A DNA stretch of 64,000 nt from Neobacillus sp. PS3-34 (GCF_030915465.1 NZ_CP133267.1:4763001-4827000); one strand, 5' to 3'; shown: positions 1 to 8,601, counted from the stretch's first letter. Numbers and translations: made by a program. The notes: generated by a model from the letters alone, not told the origin.

Positions 1-558
1 GATATTCTCTTTTCCTAAATCGATTGCGAGGTATTTTACTGCTGATTCAAGAGCTGCTTTTGCAACTCCCATCACATTATAGCCACTGACTGCCCTTTCA
101 GCTCCAAGGTAACTCATCGTCACGATTGAGCCGCCTTCTGTCATAAAAGGTTTTGCTTCTCTTGCAACCGCTATTAATGAGTACGAGCTGGTATCTTGGG
201 CAAAAGCATACCCAGACCTTGAGGTATTAATAAACTCCCTTTTTAAATCTTCCGCATTTGCAAATGCAACGGAGTGTACAATTCCGTGGATTGTTCCTAC
301 CTTCTCCCCAATTTCCTGGAAAGCACCTTTAATACTTTCATCATCGTTTACATCGCATTGCACGATTAGTTGAGCAGTATGATTATTATCCGTTAATAAC
401 TTATTTATTTTTCCAAGTGAACGTTCTAAACGATAGGTAAAAATAAGATTGGCACCAGCTTGATATAGCGACCGAGCTACACCCCAAGCAATACTGCGCT
501 CATTTGCAACCCCCATGATGACAATGTTTTTACCTTTTAATTTAAGCAAATCTTCCAT
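1..558 (-). CDS. fabI: enoyl-[acyl-carrier-protein] reductase (NADH) FabI, partial
   Basis: This is the N-terminal 186 codons of a FabI-type enoyl-ACP reductase, which does the last reduction step of each fatty-acid elongation cycle in the cytoplasm using NADH. The translation shows the family's modified Rossmann start (KNIVIMGVANERSIAWG near residues 9-25), the segment IVHSVAFAN and the tract TMSYLGAERAVSGYNVMGVA, which carries the catalytic tyrosine region (here Y-N-V-M-G-V-A-K). The start ATG is at 558, preceded by a good AGGAGG site. The gene runs off the left edge, so roughly the last quarter is not seen. Nothing looks damaged in the visible part. Confidence 0.95.
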   Translation of the reverse strand, partial: MEDLLKLKGKNIVIMGVANERSIAWGVARSLYQAGANLIFTYRLERSLGKINKLLTDNNHTAQLIVQCDVNDDESIKGAFQEIGEKVGTIHGIVHSVAFANAEDLKREFINTSRSGYAFAQDTSSYSLIAVAREAKPFMTEGGSIVTMSYLGAERAVSGYNVMGVAKAALESAVKYLAIDLGKENI

Positions 559-722
559 GTGGTCCTCCTAAGTTGACTGATAGACAATAAAATTATATCT
601 AGTTTTAATACCAGGTACTATTATATCAAAACGGCGTGTTAGTTCAATAAACCAACTTCAAAAAGATGTATAAATAAAAAGGAAAATAAAAAAGCACTCG
701 AATCTAAGCGCTATTTTTATAT

Positions 723-1040
723 TTAGTAGAATTCGCTTCCACTTAATTTCGAAATGGCCTTGCAGAATTTTGACCACTTTGGTGGAAAGTGGACATGGCC
801 AGTTTTGATTTCACAATAGGTATCATATTCAATCCGTACACTCCAATGCGTGCCATCCAAAACACCAATCTGATAATATTCTTCTGCCCAATTCACAAAA
901 TCACATTTATACAATTCCGATCTGAACCAATCGAGTTCTTCATTTGTGAGCGGCTTCCAAGGTTCATTGTCGTTTGAATCTTCAGGAATGAAGGCAGAGT
1001 GCTGCTGTTCAATATACATTTTTGTAAAATCAATTTTCAC
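723..1040 (-). CDS. hypothetical protein (105 aa)
   Basis: A 105-residue acidic, tryptophan-rich soluble protein that I do not recognise. It has no signal peptide or membrane segment. Its ATG overlaps the stop region of the upstream zinc-ribbon gene by four bases, so the two are translationally coupled and probably work together. The charged N-terminus (WKPLTNEELDWFRSELY) and central aromatic patch (DGTHWSVRIEYDTY) look like a small folded alpha/beta domain. In bacilli such small paired genes are often immunity or accessory proteins next to polymorphic toxins, but no toxin lies beside it, so that role is only a guess. Confidence 0.6.
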   Translation of the reverse strand: MKIDFTKMYIEQQHSAFIPEDSNDNEPWKPLTNEELDWFRSELYKCDFVNWAEEYYQIGVLDGTHWSVRIEYDTYCEIKTGHVHFPPKWSKFCKAISKLSGSEFY

Positions 1041-1306
1041 TTGAAAATATGGCCCGGGAAACCTCCTACATCTGCATAAATAACATTTATTCGTTCATAT
1101 AGTTTCTTGCCTCTGTATTTTTTCCAGGTTTTTGAACAATCCAAACAATAATACTTCGCATTTCCTACAGTCTTTTCGTGAAAATATTCAAACACATCTT
1201 CAGATAATTGGATAGCAGGCTCATTAGGTATCCCTGGAAGGATGTCATAAGTATTATTTCCTTTACATCTAGGACAAATAGGTGAAACTCTTCTCAAACC
1301 GTACAC
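1037..1306 (-). CDS. small zinc-ribbon protein (89 aa)
   Basis: An 89-residue protein with two CxxC knuckles, CPRC near residue 11 and CLDC near residue 54, spaced about 40 residues apart, which is the pattern of a single zinc ribbon. The C-terminal half is basic (KTWKKYRGKKLYERI), compatible with nucleic-acid or protein binding. The gene is upstream of, and overlaps by four bases, the 105-aa gene, so they form a two-gene operon. I cannot assign a function; zinc binding is inferred from the cysteines only. Confidence 0.6.
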   Translation of the reverse strand: MYGLRRVSPICPRCKGNNTYDILPGIPNEPAIQLSEDVFEYFHEKTVGNAKYYCLDCSKTWKKYRGKKLYERINVIYADVGGFPGHIFK

Positions 1307-1409
1307 CAGTTACCTCCACTTATTCTCATATTTATAAATAATTATATTAGAAATAGTTTTTGCATTTACAAGTAATGATTACCAACCTTTGAAGGACGAT
1401 ATTATTATT

Positions 1410-1441
1410 AAACTCCCTGAAAGTCGTGTTTCAGGGAGTTT
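1410..1441 (-). terminator. intrinsic terminator after the desulfidase gene
   Basis: A 13-bp perfect stem (AAACTCCCTGAAA with its complement) around a six-base loop, followed on the minus strand by a T-rich tract. It sits about 50 bases past the stop of the YhaM-like gene and should end that transcript. Confidence 0.75.
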
Positions 1442-1492
1442 TCACTGAGTATATTTATTTGTGACTGAGGCTTCAAAATAACGGTATGATAT

Positions 1493-2767
1493 TTATTTTT
1501 CCATCATTAATCTTAAAATGAGTTCGTCCGTATGCCTTGTTCCTTCATTTCCAAGCTTACAAAAACTTTCTATGCTTTTTTCTACATCATCATGAATAAA
1601 TCCATCAGTGGATTTAATTTCTTGATTGTTTAGTGCCAACAAAGCGGATTGAACGGCAACATTCGAACAGGTGGATACTTTCATTGCGCAGCCCGCCTTT
1701 GCCCCATCGCAAATCATTCCAGACACATTACCAATTGTATTTTGAATCGCTGCTTTTATTTGATGCAAACCACCATCGAGCAAGAAAACAATGGCTCCGC
1801 TAGCACCCATTCCCGCGGCAGTTACACCGCATAAGGCAGATAGACGGCCAAATTTAGATTTGATATGAATCGTCATAAGATGGCTAAGTGCAACTGCCCG
1901 AATCATCTTCTCCTCAGAAACCTGCAATTTCTCCGCCACTGCCACCACGGGAAGTGTGACAGCAATTCCTTGATTTCCACTCCCGGTATTCGCCATAACA
2001 GGCAGTGTGGAACCTGCCATTCTAGCATCCGAACCAGCGGCCGCCAGCGCCATCGCTGCAGTGGCTATATCATTGGATAGTATTCCTTTTTTCACATTTT
2101 CCTTAAGGGTTTTTCCTACTTTTAAGCCGTAATCCCCTGAAAGACCTTCTATTCCAATCACTCTATTTAGCTCAATACTCTTTTTTACCAGAGATAATGA
2201 ACTGATATCGACATTTGTAACCCATTCATAAATTTCATCAATTGTGAGAGACGTTAATTCCTCTTCATCTGATTGGAAGCCAATATTCTCACAGCCGCCT
2301 TGATACACAACCCTACCATCAACCTCAATTAGAGAAATATTGGTATGATTATCGGAAATTACCACTTTAGAAGATTGCTTATCTGTTTGTAGAGTCACTT
2401 CAATATAAAGTATTTTCGGAGTATCAGCCTGGCCAGAGGTTACTTTACCTTCCTCAATTAGCTTTAGTGCTGACTGCTCATCATCAAAAGTAAGCCCACT
2501 TAATACCTCAAGCTGCCTTGATGGATCTCCGGCTACTGCTCCAATAGCAGCAGCAAAATCAAGGCCAGTAGAAGTCATTCCGGGAATTCCGACTGATTTA
2601 GCATTCTTAATAACATTTCCACTAGCTTTCACACATATCTCTTTTATTTCACCCTTTGCATTGCTTTTAGCAGTTGCTGCGGCTAATGCAATCGCAACAG
2701 GCTCCGTACAGCCAAGGGCAATCACTAATTCTTTCTCTATAATCGCTAATATTTTGTGTTTCTCCAT
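1493..2767 (-). CDS. L-cysteine desulfidase / serine dehydratase alpha-like protein (UPF0597, YhaM-type)
   Basis: About 424 residues, the usual length of the UPF0597/CyuA-like family, whose members are Fe-S enzymes that break L-cysteine into pyruvate, ammonia and sulfide, or similar dehydratases. The N-terminus has the family signature ALGCTEPVAIALAAA; conserved glycine-rich blocks follow (GIPGMTSTGLDFAAAIGA, MANTGSGNQGIAVTLPV, CGVTAAGMGASGAI) and a C-terminal cysteine cluster, CDGAKAGCAMKVSTCSN, that likely ligates the cluster. Two starts are possible: a GTG at 2779 or the ATG at 2767 used here; neither has a strong ribosome binding site. The gene stands alone with its own terminator. Cytoplasmic; no damage is seen. 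Substrate (cysteine versus serine) is not settled by sequence. Confidence 0.85.
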   Translation of the reverse strand: MEKHKILAIIEKELVIALGCTEPVAIALAAATAKSNAKGEIKEICVKASGNVIKNAKSVGIPGMTSTGLDFAAAIGAVAGDPSRQLEVLSGLTFDDEQSALKLIEEGKVTSGQADTPKILYIEVTLQTDKQSSKVVISDNHTNISLIEVDGRVVYQGGCENIGFQSDEEELTSLTIDEIYEWVTNVDISSLSLVKKSIELNRVIGIEGLSGDYGLKVGKTLKENVKKGILSNDIATAAMALAAAGSDARMAGSTLPVMANTGSGNQGIAVTLPVVAVAEKLQVSEEKMIRAVALSHLMTIHIKSKFGRLSALCGVTAAGMGASGAIVFLLDGGLHQIKAAIQNTIGNVSGMICDGAKAGCAMKVSTCSNVAVQSALLALNNQEIKSTDGFIHDDVEKSIESFCKLGNEGTRHTDELILRLMMEK

Positions 2768-2884
2768 TGTATTCCACACCCACTTTGCTAGTAACCTATT
2801 TCTGATATTAACATAGCAGGTCAGATTCTTGGGGAGTTTTTCATTGTTTGACAGAAAAATTTTATTAAAATGAATATTTCACTC

Positions 2885-2916
2885 AAAAAAAGAATCTCAC
2901 TGATAAGAGAGATTCT
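2885..2916 (-). terminator. intrinsic terminator, minus strand
   Basis: AGAATCTC pairs with GAGATTCT around a loop of about 10 bases, and seven T residues follow on the minus strand. No intact minus-strand gene ends just before it; it may belong to a lost gene or act as a backup for the toxin transcript. Confidence 0.5.
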
Positions 2917-3057
2917 GTATATGAAATGTCGAGGAATATGGATCAGATTTAACTTTTCCACTTTCACCAATTGGATCCCTATCGGTTTTAGTGAAAGCAT
3001 TGTCGGTTAATGTGGAGTAAGTGGTGTGTTATTAGGATCAATACATTACCTAAAATG

Positions 3058-3086
3058 TTTTCTTTTAAGCTATATTTAGGTATAAT
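3058..3086 (+). promoter_or_regulatory. promoter of the antisense RNA
   Basis: TATAAT at 3081-3086, with TTTTCT 17 bases upstream (3058-3063). The same TTTTCT-17-TATAAT arrangement is found before the second RNA copy at 4542-4570, which supports it as a real promoter despite the poor -35. Confidence 0.5.
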
Positions 3087-3092
3087 AAATTC

Positions 3093-3231
3093 AATGCAAT
3101 GCGTAAAATAAAAAAGACCAGACATGCTCTAACATTTCCGGTCATACAATAGACGGCTCCCCCAAAGGGGTCGGCTATAAAGTGGGGATAATCCACCTGA
3201 GCCGCTAACTCAAAGGTGGATTATTTTTTTT
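3093..3231 (+). ncRNA. antisense RNA antitoxin, RatA/SR5-type
   Basis: A structured, untranslated plus-strand RNA of about 140 nt is inferred from the promoter and the strong terminator at 3190-3231 (AATCCACCT / AGGTGGATT then eight T). It runs head-on into the toxin gene, overlapping the toxin's last codons and its 3' UTR. The toxin transcript should stop at the hairpin at 3106-3143, so the two RNAs could pair over about 120 nt at their 3' ends, which is the arrangement of TxpA/RatA and BsrE/SR5 in B. subtilis. A related RNA lies at 4577-4711. The RNA itself is inferred, not observed. Confidence 0.65.
3106..3143 (-). terminator. terminator of the toxin mRNA
   Basis: On the minus strand, GACCGGA and its near-complement close a hairpin followed by six T and then ATTTTA. 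It lies about 80 bases past the toxin stop, inside the antisense RNA gene, so the two transcripts overlap at their 3' ends. Confidence 0.6.
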
Positions 3232-3304
3232 GGTTAAATGACAGTAAAGCGACGATTAAGCTCGCAAATGCAATCATAATCATTAAAGCTTCAAATACTG
3301 TCAT
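3221..3304 (-). CDS. type I toxin, putative holin-like small membrane peptide
   Basis: A 27-residue peptide beginning MTVFEALMIMIAF and ending SFNQKK: a short N-terminus, one hydrophobic helix of about 20 residues and a basic tail. This is the layout of the TxpA/BsrE/BsrG group (often annotated 'putative holin-like toxin'), which damages the cell membrane when its mRNA is not silenced. The ATG at 3304 follows a near-perfect ribosome binding site (AAAGGGGGTGAT), and an extended -10 element lies about 75 bases upstream. A convergent structured RNA at 3093-3231 overlaps its 3' end and is the likely antitoxin. Assignment rests on peptide pattern and gene arrangement. Confidence 0.8.
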   Translation of the reverse strand: MTVFEALMIMIAFASLIVALLSFNQKK

Positions 3305-3374
3305 ACAGCATCACCCCCTTTCAAAGCAGGAGTGTGCCGACCACCCTTGAGAAAACCTATTCTATTGTAGTTTA

Positions 3375-3383
3375 ATTATATCA
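3375..3383 (-). promoter_or_regulatory. extended -10 promoter of the toxin gene
   Basis: The minus strand reads TGATATAAT, an extended -10 (TGnTATAAT), about 65 bases before the toxin's ribosome binding site. No good -35 was seen, as is usual with extended -10 promoters. Confidence 0.5.
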
Positions 3384-3514
3384 TTTTCCAAAACATAAGA
3401 ACGCATCTGTACCAAGCAATGACAAGGAACATACCACTCAACTCCAGGTTTCTTACCATCCACTAATTTCTATATCATTCGTTCTTATTTATATGAATCT
3501 CCCTACAAGTAAAA

Positions 3515-4355
3515 TCACCAATAATTCTTCCCGAAAAAATAAATGATTTCTTCTTTATAATGAAACTTGTCATTCAGCTTTTGCAAATATTCGGTATCAT
3601 GTGTATACGTTTTTCCCGTTTCCAGCATTTCCCGGTAAAGGTTAACATACGGAAGCTGGTGCTGTATCGCGTTTTTCCATTCTTTTTCAATATCATAGGA
3701 AATTCTTTTAAAACTCACTTCAGCAATCCCTTCTTCATCTATTTCAAGAATGGCATACTGGGCGCGGCGGTCGGCGCGATGCTTTTCCCAATGATAAAAA
3801 GGCTGCCCAATAGTCCCCGGGTTAATAATCAATTGATCCTTGCTGCTATAGCGCAGCAATTGATGATGGGTATGGGCATAAATCGCAATATCATAATCTT
3901 GATCAAATAACTGATCAAATTTTTCCTGGTGATTGGTTGGCCATAAATCTCCACCATAGTTTTTCGTTTGCAGATTATGACTCAAACTGATGGATAGATG
4001 ATTCACTTGTTTCGTCACTTGCATGGGTAGATTCTGAATTTGAGGAATGCGGGTCGGATCCAAATTTTCACATTGATACTGTGCCAACCTGGAAGCATAG
4101 ATATCAGTAGCGTTTTCAAGATCAATGTTTTTATTCAGTACATCAAGGAAACTGTCCTCCCAATTTCCCTTTATATACGTGGTTGCCTGAATGCGATCCA
4201 AAACTTCAAACAACTCATTTGCTCCGCCCTGGCATGATCAAATCTCCCAAAAACCAGTAGTCCATGACACCTTCTCTTTCACAATCTTCCACAACCGCTT
4301 CTAAAGCACTCACATTTCCGTGGACATCCGCTAGAAGCGCAATTTTATGATTCAT
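3515..4355 (-). pseudogene. YfcE-like metallophosphoesterase, frameshifted
   Basis: Two adjoining reading frames together give a full calcineurin-like metallophosphoesterase. The first, from ATG 4355, encodes MNHKIALLADVHGNVSALEA with the metal-binding D-x-H, then GDLIMPG, and stops after about 46 residues at TGA. The second resumes with ANELFEVLDR and carries GNWE, HTHHQ and NPGTIGQP. In relatives the junction reads like G-P-G-A-N, so two bases appear to be missing (or one gained) near 4230. The later frame can be read from an internal start at 4213 but would lack the first metal ligands and is unlikely to be active. These enzymes hydrolyse phosphodiesters or phosphomonoesters; the substrate is unknown. 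The break could be real or an assembly error. Confidence 0.8.
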
Positions 4356-4541
4356 CTATTTCAGTCCTCTCAGTGCCATGTAAGATTTATTTTTCACCTA
4401 AGATGATCTCACTAACTCCCTAAATATATTTCGAAAAATTCATCATCTCATTTTTATACTATCATTAATTTTTCCATTTATCTTTCAAAAAAATAGTTTG
4501 TGAACATTCTCTAATAAGATGAAAATCAAGACCCTTATTAG

Positions 4542-4570
4542 TTTTCTTCTATCAAAGTTTTATGTATAAT
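4542..4570 (+). promoter_or_regulatory. promoter of the second RatA-like RNA
   Basis: TTTTCT (4542-4547), 17-base spacer, TATAAT (4565-4570), matching the layout in front of the first RNA copy at 3058-3086. Confidence 0.45.
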
Positions 4571-4576
4571 AAAATC

Positions 4577-4711
4577 AACATACAGCATAAACTAAAAGAG
4601 ACCAGACATGCTGCTAACATGTCCGGTCACACAATAGGCGGTTCCCGCAAAGGGGTCGGCTTTCTCGTGAGATAATCCACCTGAGTGCCAAGCTCAAGGG
4701 TGGATTTTTTT
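4577..4711 (+). ncRNA. orphan RatA-like RNA (no toxin ORF attached)
   Basis: Closely resembles the RNA at 3093-3231 along its length: both have the GACCAGACATG/CCGGTC hairpin, the GGCGG-TTCCCGCAAAGGGGTCGGC block and the AATCCACCT...GGTGGATT terminator followed by seven T (4674-4711). The stem of the first hairpin is better paired here (GACCAGACATG with CATGTCCGGTC). However, no hydrophobic peptide gene follows on the opposite strand; only a few bases past the terminator resemble the toxin 3' end. It may be a relic, or it could regulate the other toxin in trans. Confidence 0.5.
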
Positions 4712-4760
4712 GTAAAATCTAAGTGGAAAACAACATCAAAAATCTAATCCTGAAACACTT

Positions 4761-4798
4761 ATAAGCTTGTCCCGCGAGGTCAGCTTATTTTTTTATTT
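4761..4798 (+). terminator. intrinsic terminator, plus strand
   Basis: ATAAGCT pairs with AGCTTAT around a 14-base GC-rich loop, followed by a run of T broken by one A. It is about 50 bases after the RatA-like RNA terminator, so it may be a second stop or belong to a lost plus-strand gene. Confidence 0.55.
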
Positions 4799-4940
4799 TC
4801 AATGCTTAGCTTTTTGTCCAAAAACTGTCGATACAGGTTGTCCTCTTTTTGATGGCAGTAATGACCATTGGTTCAATCGGCTTCATGCTGAACCGTTAAA
4901 AATACAGCACAATTGAACTTACAATCTCCCTTTACCTGAT

Positions 4941-5390
4941 TTAGTTGGATTTCCATTCATATTGAATATCTGGTAAATTTTCTTCATTTTCGTGCCCTCT
5001 ACCAATGATATTAAATCCATTTTTTTCATAAAATCGTTGTGCGTTTTCATTTACTTCAAATGTATATAAAGTTAATCTCCCTCTTGATTGTTCTTTTGCC
5101 TTGTCAAGTAATGCTTGACCTATTCCGAATCCTTGATAATTAATATGAATATAAAGCTGGCTAATCTCTCTTTCGGTATAAGCGATCATCCCAACTACTT
5201 TGTCATCCATTAACGCCAAATCTATTTGATACTGCTTGGGTAAGATATCATTTAAAAAATAAATATGATTTTCGAAGCTATGAATTTCTTTCTGGCCAAT
5301 AGCCTGTTCCTTACTATCTCGCCACATTCTCACTGTCTGTTCAGCATATGTAGGATGATACGGAGTTATTGTAAATTTGTGTTGAGTCAC
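4941..5390 (-). CDS. GNAT family N-acetyltransferase
   Basis: A 149-residue single-domain GNAT protein, the normal size for the family, which moves an acetyl group from acetyl-CoA to an amine. The acetyl-CoA binding motif A is clear (LYIHINYQGFGIGQALLDKA, about residues 79-98), followed by the usual motif B pattern NENAQRFYEKNGF near residues 113-125. The start ATG at 5390 follows an AAGGTGG-like site. It is a lone gene with no informative neighbours, so the substrate (small molecule or protein N-terminus) cannot be told. Cytoplasmic, apparently intact. Confidence 0.88.
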   Translation of the reverse strand: MTQHKFTITPYHPTYAEQTVRMWRDSKEQAIGQKEIHSFENHIYFLNDILPKQYQIDLALMDDKVVGMIAYTEREISQLYIHINYQGFGIGQALLDKAKEQSRGRLTLYTFEVNENAQRFYEKNGFNIIGRGHENEENLPDIQYEWKSN

Positions 5391-5816
5391 TAGAATACCA
5401 CCTTAAAAGAAGTTTACTTGTTATATAAGGTCCTTACATAATCGACATGTCCTGGCACTTGTCAATTATATCCACTTTTTTGGTTATAGACTCTTTCCAT
5501 TTGCCTTACCTTTAAATGGATGCTCCTGCCACGAAGGTTGCCTGGAAATTAGTGGTGCCTGAAGCTAAAATCATAATGTCACATAAATTAATAGCTGTTT
5601 TCTATCGTGTCATAAAGTATGCTTTTTGACAGTAGTCACACCCTTCCGTTACAAATGTTTAAAAACACCAGTCTCGGTATTCCCATAAAAGGACCAGATT
5701 GTGGGGTAAGAATAAATTGTCTGTATAAATTGGAAGCTTTCTTGGGGAACCTAGCTTTCTCAAATAAATGAAGGTTTTGAAGAAGTAATAAATAAGGGAA
5801 CATATAAAATTTAAAA
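5391..5816. other. gene-poor gap with fragments of a dispersed repeat
   Basis: No coding frame or RNA was found. It contains a TTAGTGGTGCCTGAAGCTAAAA stretch at about 5549-5570 that is nearly repeated at about 6533-6554, and both resemble half of the GGTGTCAGGCACC palindrome found at 45428-45477. Confidence 0.5.
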
Positions 5817-5845
5817 TTATGAGGAAATTAGTAACCTCCTCATAA
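5817..5845 (-). terminator. probable terminator of the SUKH gene
   Basis: A nine-base perfect stem, TTATGAGGA/TCCTCATAA, with an 11-base loop; the minus strand continues TTTTAAATTTT. It lies about 50 bases after the SUKH stop codon. Confidence 0.5.
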
Positions 5846-5893
5846 CTCTAAATCCGATATTATAAAACTTATTTTCACTTTATTGCTCTCTAA

Positions 5894-6334
5894 CTAAATC
5901 CCAATATTGCCTTTTGTCCATCCTTCTATAAAATCCTTTAAGGAAGGGGCTTTCCATGTTCTACTGTCTGTTTCATGATCCCAAACGTATATATCGTCCC
6001 TTTGAATGGCTCCGTTTATTATAGAATACCCAAAGAAATCACCATTTCCAGCATCTGCAACAAAAAGTAAATTATCAAAAGGCATATACATAGATTTGAA
6101 TTCTTCAGCAGTTCTAAAATCATTATTTATATCTAATATTTTTCTAGTTGACCATATTAGATAGCTCCCATACGTGTCTTTTATTCCATCTGATTCATGG
6201 AATAATTCAATTAATTCACTAGGGAGTTGTACATTGTAATTCTCTTCTAGGTAATTTATTGCTTTTTTATCTGCAGGTTCATTAAAAATATATTCCCCTT
6301 CTTCGGAAATACTATTTATAAATTCTTTCCACAT
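5894..6334 (-). CDS. SMI1/KNR4 (SUKH) domain protein
   Basis: A 146-residue SUKH-1 fold protein. The diagnostic early pattern, an acidic helix followed by YNVQLPSELIELFHESDG (residues about 33-50), is followed by FVADAGNGDFFGY and a late YVWDHETD and FIEGW. In bacteria SUKH proteins are commonly immunity proteins that bind and block polymorphic or contact-dependent toxins. No toxin gene is adjacent: the next gene upstream is a NERD helicase and the next downstream is a GNAT. It could be an orphan immunity gene left after loss of its toxin locus. No signal peptide. Start ATG at 6334 with a weak GGGAG site. Confidence 0.8.
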   Translation of the reverse strand: MWKEFINSISEEGEYIFNEPADKKAINYLEENYNVQLPSELIELFHESDGIKDTYGSYLIWSTRKILDINNDFRTAEEFKSMYMPFDNLLFVADAGNGDFFGYSIINGAIQRDDIYVWDHETDSRTWKAPSLKDFIEGWTKGNIGI

Positions 6335-6493
6335 TTAAGCATCTCCCATTTAATACTTTATATTATTTGAACTGCAATGGCAAAATCAATAATTTATCCA
6401 CGAATTATTTACAATCTTTGCATGGAATAAAACCGGTAAAGGAATTAAATTACTTTTGTCGTTAGAACCATAATATACTCTTAGAATTATGAG

Positions 6494-6552
6494 CGTCTGG
6501 CACCTTTATGGGCAATTTAAAGATTTTGTTCATTAGTGGTGCCTGATGCTAA
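6494..6552. repeat. decayed copy of the GTGTCAGGCACC palindromic repeat
   Basis: GTCTGGCACC, then TATGGGCAATTT, then GGTGCCTGATGC: the same order of left arm, centre and right arm as the intact element at 45428-45477, but with several mismatches and a longer spacing. Confidence 0.4.
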
Positions 6553-6681
6553 AAATTCGATGTTGTTTGGTCCCCATTCCTTGTAATCGTTTAACAGCAC
6601 TTTGAATCCCATTACTCTACGAATGCTTCATAGCCTTTCTCATCACACCTTCATTTATATAAATAGAGGTGTTAATTTTGA

Positions 6682-8601
6682 TTAATTAATATTTTCTTTT
6701 CCTATTTTGATCTTATTTCTTTCCTCAACAATCCCATCCAAATATCCAGTAAATTCCGAAATCCCAGAGTAAGACAAACATAAGTACTCCTTCGCCCTAG
6801 TCATGCCAATATAAAGAAGTGATACTTCCCTCTCTTTATCTTCTTCAAGTGGAAAAGGCATGGAGTCGACATTGACAATAAAGACAGCACGAAAATCAAG
6901 TCCTTTGCTGCTGTCGATTGTGCTGATTTTGATCTTACCGTCTTCTTTTTCAAAGGACCGCTTGCTTGTATCATTCTCAGTAATCCAAAAATGCGGTAAT
7001 CCTGCTTCATCTAAAGAACGCTTGATAATATCAATGATAGGATACTGGTGTGTGCGTTTCACCCGGTATAAAATCAGCATATCATCATATGGAACCTTCT
7101 TTTCCATATGCAACTTTTGGATCTGTCTTGCCACAAGCTTGATTTCTTCAAAGAAAGTGGCCGCCTTGATGATTCCTGGTTCAGGTCCTTTTCGCTTCGT
7201 GCTTTGTGGGGCAATAATATCCCCTTCAAGCTCTCGGTTAACGACCTTGTTTTTAAACAAAGAGTGCTTTTGATAAAAATCCCATGCAAACTTAACGATT
7301 TGAGCAGTGTTACGATAATTAATGGATAAAACCTTTGATCGGCCCTGAAAGCTTAAGCCTGTATCCTGCAAATAAGAACGCTTTCTCTTATAAATTGATT
7401 GCGCCCGGTCCTCAACGAGCAATAATGATTGTGTATCAGCATTGATCAGAAGGCTCACCAATCTCAGCCAATCTGCTTCAAAGTCCTGCCCTTCATCGAT
7501 TAAAACGGCATCATAGGTTGGAAGGATGGCTTGCTTATTCTCCAGCTTTTCTGCCAGGTCGGGAATCTGCTGCTCCCTTATTTTTAAATCATTCTTCAAC
7601 CATGAATGAAAATTACGGACGAGGATTTTATCTTGATTCACTGGCTTTACCTTTGATTCTGTCGAAAAATCAAAATCAAACAAATTCTCCGGCTCGTTTA
7701 ACATGTGGGTAACCATTTGCTGAATCGAATTCGCAAGAGAAATATTATAACAGAGAATAAGAATCTTCCAATCAGGATTCTGTTTCAATAACATCTTCGC
7801 CCTGCTGGCAAGAATGATCGTTTTGCCGCTGCCTGCGACCCCGCGGATTAATCTATTTTTATCTCCAATTTGCTTGGCCAGATTTTCCTGATGCAAATCC
7901 ATTGTTTTGATATCATGCAAAGACAGCAGCAGCTGGTCCTGATATGGAACCGGCGCCTTGAACTCCGCACTGATCCGAACTTCCGGAAATAAATGATAAC
8001 GGATGGCATTTATATCATCCATACTTAAAGGTTCCCTTAGCCGATATGGAACGACGAACATATTTAATATCTTTTCGATTAATACATCTTCAGAGAATTC
8101 TTCTTTATCAGGATCGATTTCATCCCGTGTTAAACAAAGATGAGGCTCAATAATGCTGTAAAGACTATTCTCAACCATATCTTTTGAGAATAATCTTGTA
8201 AAAACTACTCCGTGTCCATAAGGGAATTTTAATTGAAACTTAAATTTCCCATCCAGCTGTACAAGACTTTTGTCCTTCTTTAATGCATCTACGACACGAA
8301 ACATATTATCCCTGGCCTGCTTCATCGGACTTTTAATCACAGCCTGATCGCCAGATGTGGTTACGATATGCCACTCATCATGATTCAATTGGAACAGGGT
8401 ATTCTTCGTATAATCCTTTACCTCAAGCACAATAAGACCCAGATCAGGCCCGATTATAACAAAATCAGGTCTTCTCCCCTGGATCTCCGGTTCAAAGTAA
8501 ACAATATAGTCATCTGGAAGATATGTTTTAAGAGTCCGGAATAACAATCTTTCTCCCATCGTCGCTGAAGAACGGATCGCTTCAGGAATCGTAACCGCCA
8601 T
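6682..8601 (-). CDS. NERD-domain superfamily I DNA helicase (UvrD-like)
   Basis: About 639 residues. The N-terminus is a NERD nuclease-related domain (GERLLFRTLKTYLPDDY, then GRRPDFVIIGPDLGLIVLEV with the D...E-V-K core), followed by an SF1 helicase: Walker A GVAGSGKT, motif II VLIDEGQDF, SINYRNT, STIDSSKGLDF and the terminal motif LLYIGMTRAKEYL. Such proteins are thought to cleave or process DNA and are common in defence islands and in some plasmids. I prefer the ATG at 8601, which has a TTGGAG site eight bases upstream, over the in-frame ATG at 8634, which has none. The gene stands alone, with a SUKH gene downstream and two small genes divergent to it. All motifs are present, so it looks functional. 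Confidence 0.9.
   Translation of the reverse strand: MAVTIPEAIRSSATMGERLLFRTLKTYLPDDYIVYFEPEIQGRRPDFVIIGPDLGLIVLEVKDYTKNTLFQLNHDEWHIVTTSGDQAVIKSPMKQARDNMFRVVDALKKDKSLVQLDGKFKFQLKFPYGHGVVFTRLFSKDMVENSLYSIIEPHLCLTRDEIDPDKEEFSEDVLIEKILNMFVVPYRLREPLSMDDINAIRYHLFPEVRISAEFKAPVPYQDQLLLSLHDIKTMDLHQENLAKQIGDKNRLIRGVAGSGKTIILASRAKMLLKQNPDWKILILCYNISLANSIQQMVTHMLNEPENLFDFDFSTESKVKPVNQDKILVRNFHSWLKNDLKIREQQIPDLAEKLENKQAILPTYDAVLIDEGQDFEADWLRLVSLLINADTQSLLLVEDRAQSIYKRKRSYLQDTGLSFQGRSKVLSINYRNTAQIVKFAWDFYQKHSLFKNKVVNRELEGDIIAPQSTKRKGPEPGIIKAATFFEEIKLVARQIQKLHMEKKVPYDDMLILYRVKRTHQYPIIDIIKRSLDEAGLPHFWITENDTSKRSFEKEDGKIKISTIDSSKGLDFRAVFIVNVDSMPFPLEEDKEREVSLLYIGMTRAKEYLCLSYSGISEFTGYLDGIVEERNKIKIGKENIN

Noticed and set aside
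2920..3050. Minus-strand frame with a TKTDRDPIGESGKVKSDPY-like stretch
   Set aside because: No start codon or family match; cannot be supported as a gene.
4812..4899. Short plus-strand frame with a hydrophobic end (MAVMTIGSIGFMLNR)
   Set aside because: Too short, no ribosome binding site, no clear family; at most a relic of a transporter end.
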